From Alnus glutinosa (Eukaryota; Streptophyta; Magnoliopsida; Fagales; Betulaceae): a stretch of 64,000 nt of DNA. Under the pieces are notes generated by a model. It made no database searches. It saw nothing but the letters and a program-made list of their open reading frames with translations, and was not told the origin of the DNA. Made by a program: the position numbers and the translations under genes. The stretch spans positions 8,579,154 to 8,643,153 of the forward strand of contig NC_084886.1 in NCBI RefSeq assembly GCF_958979055.1, written 5' to 3'. This document shows positions 46,569 to 64,000 of this stretch, piece by piece (within the stretch, counting starts at the first letter, position 1; every line of letters starts with the position of its first letter).

Positions 46569-48037
46569 AGAGAGAGAGAGAGAGAGTGAGAGAGGGAGGA
46601 AGAAGAAGAAGAAGATGGGAGTGATTTCGCTTTGAAGGGACTCCTGTCTAAAACAGTTGGGTGAATGCCTGCGGGTGGATAGGATTCTGGATTTCGTTCC
46701 GCTACTGTTCTTATCCTCAGGTTCTATCCATTTAGTCTTTGTTTCAAGCTTTGACTTTCAATTTTTCGGCCATGTGAATTGGGCTTCACTAAACAGTCCA
46801 AGTTTCCCACCCTAATTACCAACAATTGTACACAGGACCACACTAATAAGCTTTTGGGTGCGGGTGATGAGTACCATTAAAAGTCACTTTTGTGTTATTT
46901 TTGAGTCCTTTTAAAGTGATTTTTTAAAATTATTATTGAATTTTTGATGGTTTATTATTCAATTTTTACCAAATAATAATTTTAAAAGTGACCTCATTTT
47001 TTAAGAAACAAAAAAATGACACATGAAGGACTTTTAAAATTATTCGATATAATATATTATAACATTAGGAAAAATATACATAATTTCTTCAAACTACTAT
47101 TTTATTGTCAATGTCTTCCCAAACTACTAATTATGTTAAATATCCTCCCTTAAACTACCCAAAAAAATCCATGTCCCCCTATTTACAAAAATGCCATTCA
47201 TAAAATTATTAAATTTAAAAAAAAAAACTCAAAAATTATTTAAAAAAAAAAATCTAAACTAACAAAAAGTTATATAAATTTTTTTAAAAAAAAAATGTTT
47301 TTTTTATAATTTTCAGTTTTTTTTTTTTTAAAAAAAAAAAATATCATTCTTTTTCTCTTTTTTTTTTTTTAATTTTCCTTTTATTTTTAGTTTTTATCTT
47401 TTAGTTTTTCTTTATGAAGTTTTTTCAAATTGGCTAGGATCGTAGACAAGCTTATTATTAGAAGAACCTTGAAAGCTAGGTCTCAAATTGGTTGGTTGAA
47501 TGTAGACGTGGCGATTCGAATTGGCAGGTCGAGTCTGTGTTAACTTATCGGGTCGGTGGGTTGGGTTGACGTGTCAACTCGATTGTAAATATTTTTTTAA
47601 AAAAATAAAAATAATTCAAAAAAATACCATAAACAGATTAACGGATCATAAACAAGTTGATTGGTCATAAACGGGTTGGCAGGCCAGTGCAATTTTTTTA
47701 CCAGGTCGTAATCATTGATCCGCCAAACACGATTCTAATTGAGTCATAATCGGGTCGATTATGACCCGAACCTGACTAACTCAAACTCAAACCCTATATT
47801 GTCGAGTACACGAATGGTATCAAAAATTACAAACTCTAATTGAATGGCCTTTCCCCGCCTGTTATTTCTTTCGCAAGGATATAAAAATAGATGAACAAGA
47901 ACTAAGAAGGATTAATCATCAGAAACATTTATGCAATATTTGGCAGGAATTCCGAGATTGTAGAAAACCATGCTACAGGCCGTTTTACAGGAAAATGTAA
48001 TGCTGGGAAAATAAACGACACGCGCACAACTAGTTTT
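46569..48037. other. Intergenic between HEMC and nicotinamidase
   Basis: The first 100 bases are GA-rich HEMC leader. Around 46875-47040 lie imperfect inverted repeats (AAAATTATTATTGAATTTTT). A half copy of the 51381-51758 element spans about 47067-47330. From about 47500 to 47810 is a block with repeated GGGTCG/GGGTTG/CATAAACGGGTTG words, probably an old dispersed repeat. No gene seen. Confidence 0.55.
47067..47330. repeat. Truncated relative of the 51381-51758 Mutator-like element
   Basis: 'GGAAAAATATACATAATTTC' followed by 'CTTCAAACTACTATTTTATT' and 'GTCAATGTCTTCCCAAACTA' match the arm at 51758 read inward. The opposite arm is missing. Confidence 0.6.
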
Positions 48038-48625
48038 TCATTGATTCCCAAAAAGCCCCTCCTGAATCCTCTTGCAGTCAACCAAGTAAGCGAACCCATA
48101 GGCCAAGTTCTTCAACGTGGCTTCGTGCAGCTCCTCATCCGACGTCGCAGTCGCGTCGGCGGAGAAGAAAACCCTAAACCCCCTCACGAACGCCTCACGC
48201 GCCGTCGTTTCGCAGCACAAGTTCGTCATGACCCCCGTCACGATCACCTCCTCCAGGCCCCTCTCCCGCAAGAGCTTCTCCAGGCCCGTGTTCGCGAACG
48301 CGCTGTACACGGTCTTCTCCACGACCACGTCATCGGGCCTCCGGTCGAGCTCGGACATGAGCTCGGCCTCGACGGTCCCGTCTATGACGAGGTCGCCATT
48401 CCACCACTCCCCAAGCATGCCGTAGTCGTCGGGGGACTTGTGGGAGTGGCGCGTGAATATAACGGGGATGGAGGCGCGTCGGCAGAGGTGGATGGTGGAG
48501 AGGACATTGGGGAGGATTGGTTGAGCCATGGAGGAGAAGTAGTTCTGCATGTCGATGACCAATAGGGCTGAGGTTTTGGGGTCTGGATTTCTCTTTCTGA
48601 TCTCATATTTGTTGTATGAGGCCAT
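48038..48625 (-). CDS. Nicotinamidase (isochorismatase-like hydrolase family)
   Basis: Deamidates nicotinamide to nicotinate (EC 3.5.1.19) in the NAD salvage pathway; expected in the cytosol or nucleus, with no targeting peptide. Single exon, 195 aa. The family triad is visible: Asp25 in '[10 protein letters not shown]', Lys104 in '[11 protein letters not shown]' and Cys137 in '[16 protein letters not shown]', with the cis-peptide region preceding it. '[10 protein letters not shown]' and 'FGFAYLVDC'-like ends are typical of the Arabidopsis NIC2/NIC3 group, to which it is closest as I recall. It is intronless and much more GC-rich than its surroundings, which also opens a long antisense frame. 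It could be another plant isochorismatase-family hydrolase, but the motifs favour nicotinamidase. Confidence 0.9.
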   Translation of the reverse strand: MASYNKYEIRKRNPDPKTSALLVIDMQNYFSSMAQPILPNVLSTIHLCRRASIPVIFTRHSHKSPDDYGMLGEWWNGDLVIDGTVEAELMSELDRRPDDVVVEKTVYSAFANTGLEKLLRERGLEEVIVTGVMTNLCCETTAREAFVRGFRVFFSADATATSDEELHEATLKNLAYGFAYLVDCKRIQEGLFGNQ

Positions 48626-50463
48626 TGATTTAGGCTTTCTTTCTTTGCCACTCTGGGTTTTGAGATGAGAAGAAGGTGATTGATATATACTTATATAGCC
48701 TATAGGCCATGTTTCTGGGGACTTCTATTTTGGCTCTCCATTGTATTTTTCTATTATTCTACTTCAGTGACAGACAGATGTTCCCCTAGAAAGTCTCCTC
48801 AGTCAGATCCCACTCCTGAACCATTGATTTTATTTTTTTATCCATATTGTTTGGATTGAAAACATATAAACTTGATGAGAAATATGTGCAACTTCAATCA
48901 TTTTTTTTTAAAAAGTTAGTATTTGATCTGTTTTTTTACACGTAAATTTTACATATTTAATAATTAATCTTAAAAAAAAAATATGTGAATTATACAAAAG
49001 TTGTAGAAGAATCTTACCTCTAAACTTGATGATCTGACTTGTGTGTTAAATTTAAAATATTCTCTGTTTAATAAATGTTTGGGGTCAATCACGATTTTTC
49101 ACTTTTCTTTGCCTCCAATTGTTCCTTATCCTTTTCTTTGTCTGTACAATTTTATTTTATTTTCTAAGCTTCAATATCTAATTAACTAGGAAGGCGGTAA
49201 AGAAGTTGAGATCAAGCGACCTGTCCGAGTTTAGCTTGTTTACAATTGTCACGAGTTTGAGTTGGGCTCAAGCTCGTAAGTTGTAACGGGTATTAATATT
49301 AAAGCTCAGCTCGGCTCGCCAAGAAAAAAATTTTGTGCAAGCTTTGGCACGAGCTCAACCATTAATACTCAGCTCACTCGGTTCATTTTTGATTCATTCA
49401 ATTTATTTAATTTTTTCAAATAAATAATTAAGATAAATGAGATCAGTAATTAAAAAAAAATTATTAATTAACTAAACAAAAAAAGAGAAATGAAAATACA
49501 ATTACAACTTGTAATTTACACGATTAACTTTTACAAATCAAAATTAAATAAATACAAATAACAAACAAATCAAATTAAAAAATAAAAAATAAAAAATAAA
49601 AATTGGGCTTCATGTGGTTAGACCAGCAACTTCACACGCTCCTTTACAATTAGCAACTTCAAATTCTCTTGAAATAAAACCTGCATACATACTAAAAATA
49701 AGTTGATTTTTACTCCCTTGCATTATTTACTCAAATTATTTTCACTTGATAAAAATGTCAAGAGGGATTTGATAATAACATAAAATTTAATTTGCATTAA
49801 TTATCGAAAAGAAAATCATACATTACCTAAAGTCTTAATGTCTTAAGCAATAACAAAATACACAATTATATTCCAACGCTTCTAAATTCTAATACTTACT
49901 CAATCCAAAATAGCAACTTCAAATTCTCTAAAATAAAACTTGTATTAGTCCAAAGTCACAGAGTTACCCTTATTTTGACAATAATAAGGGTAAAATAATA
50001 ATAGAAAATGAAGAAAAATCGAAAAGAAGATGAAGAAAAATAATAGAAAATGAAGAAAAATCGAAAAGAAAAATGAAATGTTGAATTCTGTTGTGGAGTT
50101 ATATATGGCCGATTGGGAGTGATGCGTTTTGTTTTGCTGGTGCGGAGAGAGACGAGAGGAAGATTGTGGGGGTGTTAAAAGAAAATAATAATAAAAAAAA
50201 TATTTAAAGAAAATATACTTTATATAATAAAAAATAATTTTTACACAACATAAATGACTAAAGGTGCACAACATTTGAACAGCAATACCCACCAACTAAC
50301 ACATCCCTTTATATAAACAGATAAATTATTTTCTTACACCTTCCTACACCCGATGTGTTTTGGGATTCCCTTTTTTAGATAAAATAAAAAAAATAAAAAA
50401 AAAATAAAAAAATAAAAAGAAAAGAAAGAATCGAAGGGGAGGTGTATGGTGGGTGTAAAATAA

Positions 50464-50467
<4 letters not shown>

Positions 50468-50524
<57 letters not shown>
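50468..50524. repeat. (TA)n microsatellite
   Basis: About 28 TA units. Confidence 0.95.
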
Positions 50525-50529
<5 letters not shown>

Positions 50530-50870
50530 GGTCAATATGGTTGACTTAATTTACAAATAACTTAATGTGGTATAAAAATTAATTGAGAGGTCTTAATGGT
50601 AGGCGAAATTGACAAATTATTCCCTAGAGTCAATTTATGTCAATTAACTTGGCAAAAACCGTTAGATTGCCACGTTATGCCCAATAAAAAATGCGACATA
50701 TGTTACTTTTAATATATATATATATATATATTAAAAACTTAATTTCTTTTCTTTTTTTTTTTTAAAAAAAAAAAAAAGGGTTTTGGGGTGGCTCACAAGC
50801 CACCCCAGCCCCATCTGGGGTGGCCGCATAGTCATCCCTATAGGTTGTGAGTGGCTTGCGGGCCACCCTA
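50525..50870. repeat. Half copy of the 34327-34837 Mutator-like family
   Basis: 'AACTTGGCAAAAACCGTTAG' followed by 'CCACGTTATGCCCAATAAAA' matches the arm of the 34-kb element. It is followed by a GC-rich core with CACAAGCCACCCCAGCCCC and GGGGTGGCC. The second arm is missing. Confidence 0.6.
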
Positions 50871-51092
50871 GGTAAGGGCATAAACGAATAAAGATATCGT
50901 GAGCTCACTCGACCTCGGTTCGAAAGCTCGACTTGTGCGCAATTCGATTATTAAATGAGCAATTCATGAACAAGAAATGTCAAAACTATACTCAATTATT
51001 AAACAATACACACTCGTATAAAACTTTGCTCGCTCGTTTAAAGTTCGCGAACATATTTGTATAAGGGCTCGGCTCGCTTTTTAGCATGACTC

Positions 51093-51134
<42 letters not shown>
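51093..51134. repeat. (TA)n microsatellite
   Basis: About 21 TA units immediately after the GCTCGGCTCG-rich block. Confidence 0.95.
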
Positions 51135-51136
<2 letters not shown>

Positions 51137-51380
51137 CACAATGTATCTTGATTATATAATATTAATTATGTGACAATCATATGATTCACAACAAGTTAAC
51201 AACTCTTATTTTGCATAACTATTGGCTAAATATGATCTAACCATATAAGTTATGTAACATTGTAATATGATATAACAATTTATATATGATATGATTTAGT
51301 ATATAACAATTTATAAATAAATAATATTCACGTAATTCTTAAATTCTAACTCATAAGTATACAATTCATAGTAATATAAA

Positions 51381-51758
51381 GGGAAAAGTTTATATAACTC
51401 CCTCAAACTACCATTCAATTGCCAATGTCCCCCTAAAAGGGCCAGAACTACTAATTTTATTTTAATAAATAAATAAAAGAAAAAAAATAGAAAAAAAATT
51501 AAAGAAAAAAAATTAAAGAAAAATGGTTTTTAATTTTTTAATTTTTTTAAAAAATCAATTTAATTTTTCTTAGTTTTAGTTTAGTTTAGTTTTTTTAAAA
51601 AAAAAATTTATAAAGACATTTTTGTCTTATTGAAAAAATTTTAGGCCATTTATATATTTTTGTTAGTAGTTTAAGAGGGACATTGACATAATGAGTAGTT
51701 TGAGGGGAGAACATTGACAATTGAGTGATAGTTTTAGGGAGTTATGTATATTTTTTCC
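51381..51758. mobile_element. Mutator-like miniature element with perfect 9-bp target duplication
   Basis: Terminal repeats 'GGGAAAAGTTTATATAACTC' and, from the right end inward, 'GGAAAAAATATACATAACTC', each continuing 'CCT(C/A)AAACTA'. Identical TAATATAAA at 51372-51380 and 51759-51767. The interior is A/T-rich and non-coding. The nine-base duplication identifies the Mutator superfamily. Confidence 0.88.
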
Positions 51759-52680
51759 TAATATAAAATATAAAAATTAGGTTATAAGTTATATCTAATA
51801 TAAGAATTTATATGATACTAAATCTTAGAAGTTAAGTGATATCTTGTTATGGCACAATATATTTTTTGAATTGTGTGATTATTACTTAATTTAGATAATT
51901 TATAATGAAGATAATTTATAACGAAGCAAAGGACTTTTTGAAAACCTCTATTCTTAAAGAAAGAACCTTTGGTTAACTATCTAAAACAAAAGAAAAAAAC
52001 TAAAAAGACAAAAACTTTGGTGAACTAGAGTTATGATGTTTTGCAACACCACTTTGCCCGTGTGTCAAGGTAGTTCCTTAATTAGGTTTAATGTTTTTCC
52101 TTTAACTAAAAAAAAGGTAAAAATAAAAGTTAACACGTGACAAAAAATATTATGTTGAGGTAACAATGTATGTGAGCTAAAAGAGTATGTGGTTTTCAAA
52201 GGGTACCTCAATCGACCGGAAATTATGTCTCATAAAACGGATGTCACTAATTCGAATTCATCATCTTTTCTAATGTGGATATGTCAAAAAGAAATAAAAA
52301 ATAAAATAAAATAAAAGAGAATGTGAACTATAAATGATCTAGGCATTACCCATATCCGAATTTTTTGTCACTGTATTTCTTCTAAAGAGAAGAGCCCAAA
52401 CCAACTGACGCGCTCGTATTTCCTACTGTCCCAACCGTTGATTTATCTTAAAACCCGCTAATATCGAGGGTAAGTGGACAGCGTAGACTTTACTCTGAAA
52501 ATCTCGGGAAACAGCTCCATCTTTTTTATTGAGTACTTGGCTTCTCGGGCCTTCCGCCACTCTAAAGCTATCTCTTCCCCTATATTATCCTTTCACATCT
52601 TTGTTCCTCTTGCTAACTCGCATAAACCTCAAGGCAGGGGAAAGGGAAAAGTTGAGGTTCTCAGATACGCAAGATACGCC

Positions 52681-52752
52681 ATGGCCGAGAATCTCTCAGT
52701 CGTTCTGTGGGCTGCCGTCTTCGGCCTTGAGATGTTCCAGCATAAGGTGTAA
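52681..52752 (+). other. Small open frame upstream of YLS8
   Basis: ATG in good context opens 23 codons (MAENLSVVLWAAVFGLEMFQ followed by HKV and a stop). It is hydrophobic and could be a tiny peptide, a first exon ('CATAAG|GTGTAA' is a possible donor) or chance. I do not recognise it. Confidence 0.2.
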
Positions 52753-53041
52753 CGCAGCGGAGCTGCGGAAGAGTGTGTTCAGAGGCTGAAGGGGCGGAGT
52801 TATTGGCCACCGCAGCCAAAGGTGATAGAAACCCCAAACTCGCATTTTTTTTTTTTCCTTTTTTCTTTTTGTAAAAAAAAAATAATATTTGAAGTTTTTA
52901 ATTTTTAATACACGTGGTTTCATACCATTGGAGGTTTCAACAAGTCTCTCATTGGGCTTCTAGAGGCTTCCTTGGATCCGAAGGCTACACACCTCACAAA
53001 AACGTTTGAATCGAAACGCAGAAAGGAAAGAGAAACGGAGG

Positions 53042-55161
53042 ATGTCATACCTGCTACCACACCTGCACTCTGGATGGGCCGTAGATCAGGCCATCCTGGC
53101 CGAGGAAGAACGACTCGTCGTCATTCGCTTCGGCCACGATTGGGACGAGACCTGCATGCAGGTTCGTCATTAGAAACAAAGAACAAAAAATATTTTTGAA
53201 ATTAATTTTAGTTTCGATGATTAGGAACAAACCCTAATTCTTAAACTCACTTTTGTCCGTAGATTTAAAGCTTTTAGGTGTTTTCATGATTGAAGCAGAT
53301 TTGTTTATTTATTTTTTGACTTGATTTCGAATCTTAAAAACCTCACTTTTACGCAGTAATTGAAGGGCGTCCATCTATTCCCACTTGGGGAAATCTTTCT
53401 TGTTACCAATATTGTTGATTGGAAATTTGGCTTGTGTGCTAGTAATTTGTGTTTGCTTCATTTCTCATCTATATTGCTATACTTGTTCAACCAGGCTAGG
53501 GTTCATGGTTTTTCAATTTTTAGTTATAGTTTTTTCATCATTCGACTTGTTCAAAAGAACTACGACTATTGGTTAATAGGAATTGTTGCTCATCTTAGAT
53601 TAGTGTATTGCTTAGTCTTGCATAATTAGGTTTCAATGTGTTTCCTTGGTGAAGATTTTCTTTATTCTGCTTGTGCAAGTTTTGTTTTGTTTTGCTTTGG
53701 GGGGGTTGAACGGATATTTTTGCATCTGCCATCATACCTATCAACATCCCCTGTATGAATGATATATTTTTGAAGTTATTTTGGTGACTAGTGGACCTAC
53801 TCTCATGCTAAATATGCATTTGCATGCTTTGAACAGGCATTGCGTGGAGTCTGTCCTAAGCCAGTAGAAAGGATGAGGGTTGTAATAGCCAATTTTGGAC
53901 TTGGTCACATTACATGAATGGAACCTTCAGTTTGAAACAGGATTTAGTGTATGGAACCTTCACTTAAAAGCCAACCCCCAATTTGATTAGGAATAAAGGT
54001 TTAGTTATTAAAGTTGAGTTGAGTATCTGTTAAGTGTATGTATTTTCTTTAGAGGGCCTAGAGTTTATTGATACTTTGAGCTTCATGCCTATCAACAAGA
54101 AAGAGCCCCGGGTAAGTAAATGCCAATGGAAAATGGAAACTATAATTTAATAAATAAAATAATGAAAACAAAGATATATTTTGGTGTAAATAGATGGAGC
54201 ACAGTGAGGCTTGTAGGCTTTTAAGTGACCAAACGTTGAGGTTTTAGTGTTTAAAAGCTTTAAAATTTCAAATATGTGGTGTTGCATTTGGGTTTGCAAT
54301 TATGTTAGAGCCCAAGTTGGGGTTTGCAATTATAATTAAAGATAAAATTGAAAACTCCATTAGTTCGAGGGCATCACAGGAGGGAGGGAGAGATTTTGAC
54401 TGTTAATAGAAATTGGAGCCCAAGTTTGGGTTTGCAATAATGTTGAAAGATAAAATTGAAAACTCCACTAGTTTAAGGGCATAACAGGTTTACTAAAATA
54501 CATGTTTCCAGGTATTAAATGGGGTTAATGATTAGGCATTCCCTTCTTTTTGGGAAGTTACATCTAGTGAAACTTCTCTGTAGCTCAGCAAGCAACACTT
54601 TAGAAATGTTTTAGGCATCTTCATTTAATACTCGCACAAAAGAATCTTTCTGATGATCTTTTTACTTTCAAGGCCTAAATGGAAAAGGTTCTGATAAATG
54701 GTTACCCTGTGCTCTGTAATTATCCCTGCTGTGGATTTCTAGATAAGTGACTACTTCTATTTCTTTTGAATTGTTTCTCACTTTGTTGTGAAAGCTGGCT
54801 CTGTTCTTGATTGTTATCCGTTGATTGTCTAATTAATTTGTTTTGGATTTAGATGGATGAAGTGCTGGCATCTGTTGCTGAGACAATTAAGAACTTTGCT
54901 GTTATTTATCTTGTGGACATCACGGAGGTGCCCGATTTTAACACAATGTATGAGCTGTATGACCCATCCACAATCATGTTCTTCTTCAGGAACAAGCACA
55001 TTATGATTGACCTTGGCACTGGAAATAACAACAAGATTAACTGGGCTCTCAAAGACAAGCAAGAGTTCATTGACATTGTGGAGACGGTCTACCGTGGGGC
55101 AAGGAAGGGACGGGGTCTGGTGATTGCTCCAAAGGACTACTCCACCAAGTACCGCTACTAA
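53042..55161 (+). CDS. Thioredoxin-like U5 snRNP protein YLS8/DIM1
   Basis: Plant orthologue of Dim1 / U5-15kD, a spliceosomal protein of the U4/U6.U5 tri-snRNP in the nucleus with a thioredoxin fold but no CxxC redox pair. 142 aa in two exons: 53042-53161 and 54853-55161, separated by a 1691-bp intron. The N-terminus 'SYLLPHLHSGWAVDQAIL' and 'VVIRFGHDWDETCMQMDEVL' are diagnostic, as are 'YLVDITEVPDFN', 'TIMFFFRNKHIMIDLGTGNN' and the C-terminus 'APKDYSTKYRY'. Length equals that of the family. Exon 1 ends at a codon boundary after Gln40. Nothing is missing. Confidence 0.97.
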
Positions 55162-57753
55162 GTCCATGTGCTAGTTGTATTTGACTTGAGGTTTGTAAGA
55201 TCAGATCTTGAAAACCTGTTGCATAATATTGCACATTCTCTGGAAGTTGTTGATTCGAAAATTTGTAAGATTAGATCTTGAAAGCCTATTGCTTGAAACT
55301 TGAGTTCTCTAAAAATCAATGTTTGGTGATATCCTTGATTCAAGGAATTTCACAAGGAGTGGAAATGCTCTATTTAAATTAAATAATAGCCCTAGCATTT
55401 AAAATCCAAAATCAATGCAGTTACGCATACAAGTTTTTGTGCAGCATGTCTGATTGTCATATCATGTCAACAATTAGTTGTAGACTGAAATTTAGGACGT
55501 GATGGGCATTCTCATGTTTTCAGCCAAGTAGAAATCTGAGTCTCGATCGGTGGGATAGATAGGAACCAAAAGGCTAGTAAAAGTGTAATAATTTCATAGT
55601 GGGACTAGCAATAAACTCATAGCCATTGCTGTGCAGGATGTGTGGAAGTCTCTGCCTTGTGTTTGAAGTTAGGGTTTTACTTCTCATGGCTCTTTTGAAT
55701 TTTTATTTTCAACATTTATACTTTTTATGCGCCTGTTAATTTATAAATGCGACTTCAACCAGCAAGGGACAATAGGCAGAACTCATATATCTATAATATT
55801 TTCAATTAGACTGATGGATCTATAAATTTTCTTGTTTGAGCCATTAGTATTGCACCTGCTACTACTTTTCAACAAAGTTCTGATGCCGCGTAAGCCAGCA
55901 CAATACTATGAGAGAACTGAGCTTCAATAACTGGGTTGAGGTATTTTTTTTCTTCTTCTATTCAATAATTGGGTTGAGTTTGGTTGGTGATATAAATTAC
56001 CGTCAGAAGTGGATTGGGTTGTGGCTAATTCAAAATGAGTTGTTTAATTATATGCTTATGAGAAAAGGAGCTTTGTGTTACTTTGCCGGTCAGACTCCGA
56101 ATACCCTAAACTGATCTTACTCTTGAAGGATTTACTTGTAAGAAGGTTGTAGTGTGTGTTGGACGTGTTATAGTCTTTGAAGTCTCTCTCATGCGCAGGG
56201 CAGGAATTCTTCCGGTTCAAGTGAACGTACTAGGAAGAGTATAAATTCTTGCATAGGTGATTGCTTGCTCTACAATCTACATGTTGTAATGGAAGTAAAG
56301 ATCCAAGGATATGCTCCAAATTGCCATGGGAAATCTTCTTCTGTTATCTGAAAACTAGTGTCCTAAACGACTTAACGGGATAAATTTTCGAAGCAGAATG
56401 TTTTGTCGCAACTCTCGCTCCTCCATTCTCCATGTTGAGTAAAATGGAAAAATCAATATTGGTTGTGAACTTGTGGCCTTTTGACAATTGTTTTTCTAGT
56501 GTTAGACATGCTGCAAAAGTCATTATATTCAATATTGAGGGCAACAATAACTGTTAACAAGATCATTACAATTTCAAGTTTGAAAGATTTGAAATGTGGA
56601 AGGCTTAGAGTGGAATGTTGCAGGGTGTTTGGCCCTATTTAGGGTTTTTTTTTGAGTGCGCAATTATTTTTGAAAAATATTCAAAATTGCGAATGCGGGG
56701 AGAATTTGTTTTTTGAAATTATTTTAGATGGTTTAAAAAATCTGAAACAAAATTACAAAAAAATGGATAAAATATGAGCAAAACTTAAATTCTAAAAAAC
56801 AGTATTTGAAAACCAAAAATCACCCAAACATTTAACTTTTTAAAAAGAAGGGTCGGGAGGGTATCAACTATCAACGGTCCAGCTCCAACTGGAATTGAAT
56901 CCCAGCTGAATCCATCAACTAAATTGGCTAATCAGTCTTTTGTTGCCACATAAAAGACCTAAAATGGTTTGCTGTTCAACCGACAGGTATTGGGGATTCA
57001 GAAATAAAAGACAATTATCTAATCATTCTCATTTTTCAAAATCACCCTTTTATAAGTGATCAGTTGACCGTTACTGGCTTACTGCAACCTTTGGGATGAG
57101 GAAGATATTTTTAAGAACTTTAGGAGACCAGGTATAGGGCAATACGGACAAGAATAGTGTTTCATAAGCTCAAGAACAGCTTAAAGATCCTACATTCTGG
57201 CCAAAGGTTAAAAATATAAAGCGGAAAAAGTTTCCCTCCAAACTGAATTGGCAGAAATTTTTTCAACCTAATCTATTAAACTAACACAGGTCCTTGATGT
57301 GATACATTTAAAATTGACAATTTGAACCCCGGCCTTTCAACACAGCCAAAAAACCATAGTTATTCAGTGTTTTCTCCCTCTGTTTTTTGGGTAAATATGA
57401 CAATCCCTGATATGTTTCCCGTCCCCTTGCCCCCTCTTTTTATTAAATGAGTGAGTTTTAATGAAAGGACATTTTTGCATTAAAACTCATTTGTTTAATA
57501 CAAAAAGGGGGTTGGGGGACGGTTATTTGTCCCCCACAAATCATTTTCCAAACACGAAGGTAACTTAATTACTTTGAGACAAATTACCTTGTTGGTAATC
57601 TTTCCGGCGGCTTATGAACATTTTTCACCCAGAACATAATGCATGAAACTTCTGCTTGTTTGCGTGTAGCAATTAAAATTATGGCAAATGAGATTAGAAA
57701 CGAAAGGAAAAACCTAATGAATCGCATGATTTAAATGCATTCAAGTCAATTTT
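55162..57753. other. Intergenic between YLS8 and NDUFV2
   Basis: The first few hundred bases are YLS8 trailer. Two segments 'AAGATCAGATCTTGAAAACC' and 'AAGATTAGATCTTGAAAGCC' (55197 and 55267) form a short direct repeat. A MITE-like piece with GTGTTTGG / CCAAACA ends spans about 56625-56838. A palindrome spans 57419-57522. No gene seen. Confidence 0.5.
57419..57522. repeat. Palindromic MITE-like element
   Basis: 'CCGTCCCCTTGCCCCCTCTT' plus 'GAGTGAGTTTTAATG' on the left is mirrored by 'CATTAAAACTCATTTG' and 'AAGGGGGTTGGGGGACGG' on the right, giving arms of about 45 bp. Confidence 0.7.
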
Positions 57754-57861
57754 TTACATTTCATCCTCGACGTTAACAGCGAGAGGGAGTCTTGGTGCTT
57801 TACTAAGGCAATTGTTCAACCATGTATAAAGTTTATCAAAGCAGACGTTTCCACTCATCTG
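57754..57861 (-). other. Unassigned candidate terminal exon
   Basis: On the minus strand, a good acceptor (TTTACTTTCCAG) is followed by 35 open codons (QMSGNVCFDKLYTWLNNCLS, then KAPRLPLAVNVEDEM) and TAA. The composition looks protein-like, but I do not recognise the family. It lies 190 bp beyond the NDUFV2 stop, so it may be an alternative 3' exon, a fragment of another gene, or chance. Confidence 0.25.
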
Positions 57862-58050
57862 CTGGAAAGTAAATGAACCAAGTTATGACTTGAATGTTGT
57901 ATAGAACAACATTTACCAGATACGTACTGCCACTGGCATGGGAATTCTAAAATGGTTGAGGATCTAACAGATTCAACGAAAGCAAACTCATGGAAGCCTG
58001 AGAATATCCAAGCTTTACATTATTTGAGACAATAAATTAATACCGTGACT

Positions 58051-63930
<5,880 letters not shown>

Positions 63931-64000
63931 CTGCAGTAAAAATAGGAAGACTCAAACGGAAATGAAACCAAGCGATGCGATTGGATGAGAGGAAAACGAG

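Larger units (their letters stand above)
48660..53041. other. Gene-poor interval before YLS8
   Basis: No gene recognised. It contains blocks with GAGCTCG/GCTCGGCTCG words (49.2-49.4 and 50.88-51.08 kb), A-rich low-complexity sequence (50.36-50.43 kb), (TA)n tracts, a decayed Mutator-like half element (50525-50870), and the intact element at 51381-51758. The YLS8 promoter and leader probably occupy the last few hundred bases; a 23-codon frame (52681-52752) lies there. Confidence 0.5.

Noticed and set aside
48041-48565. 174-codon plus-strand frame opposite the nicotinamidase
   Set aside because: It is the shadow of a GC-rich gene in the antisense strand and shows no protein motif.
47500-51085. 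GGGTCG-rich and GCTCGGCTCG-rich blocks as parts of large retroelements
   Set aside because: They look like dispersed repeats, but I could see no terminal repeats, boundaries or coding parts, so no element class is claimed.
53360-53629. 89-codon frame between the YLS8 exons
   Set aside because: Lies entirely in the YLS8 intron, has no recognisable motif, and the intron is bounded by good splice sites.

Overview
This window is nuclear DNA from a flowering plant, most likely a woody eudicot. The evidence is spliced genes with plant-type paralogues, a chloroplast-targeted tetrapyrrole enzyme, AT-rich introns full of (TA)n tracts, and dense miniature inverted-repeat elements. The order may be Fagales, judging from the GC-rich palindromic Mutator-like elements; that is an inference from general familiarity, not a search result.

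Layout: 1-9.5 kb is gene-free, with a LINE relic, a small LTR-type fossil, a long hairpin and microsatellites. From 9.6 to 40.3 kb lies a tandem array of serine carboxypeptidase-like genes on the + strand: copy A (9627-15623), a last-exon relic (22421-22542), copy B (22740-27690) and copy C (33885-40349). A SETD9-like SET-domain gene (16074-20489, - strand) sits between copy A and the relic. Next come hydroxymethylbilane synthase (40748-46568, -), an intronless nicotinamidase (48038-48625, -), the spliceosomal thioredoxin-like protein YLS8/DIM1 (53042-55161, +), and mitochondrial complex I 24 kDa subunit NDUFV2 (58051-63930, -), whose first exon lies past the right edge.

The genes do not form one pathway. 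The carboxypeptidases are a local tandem expansion of secreted or vacuolar hydrolases. The others are single-copy housekeeping functions: heme/chlorophyll synthesis, NAD salvage, splicing, respiration and probable protein methylation. Exon structures were read by eye from splice sites and homology; all summed CDS lengths are divisible by three.

The main non-genic interest is the transposon record. Four Mutator-like miniature elements have 9-10 bp target duplications. One 1.16-kb element carries an array of about 13 GC-rich palindromes. Two ultra-short LINE insertions consist of little more than the poly(A) end and retain 18-bp target duplications. I found no CRISPR, operon, viral gene cluster or evident new biochemical system.
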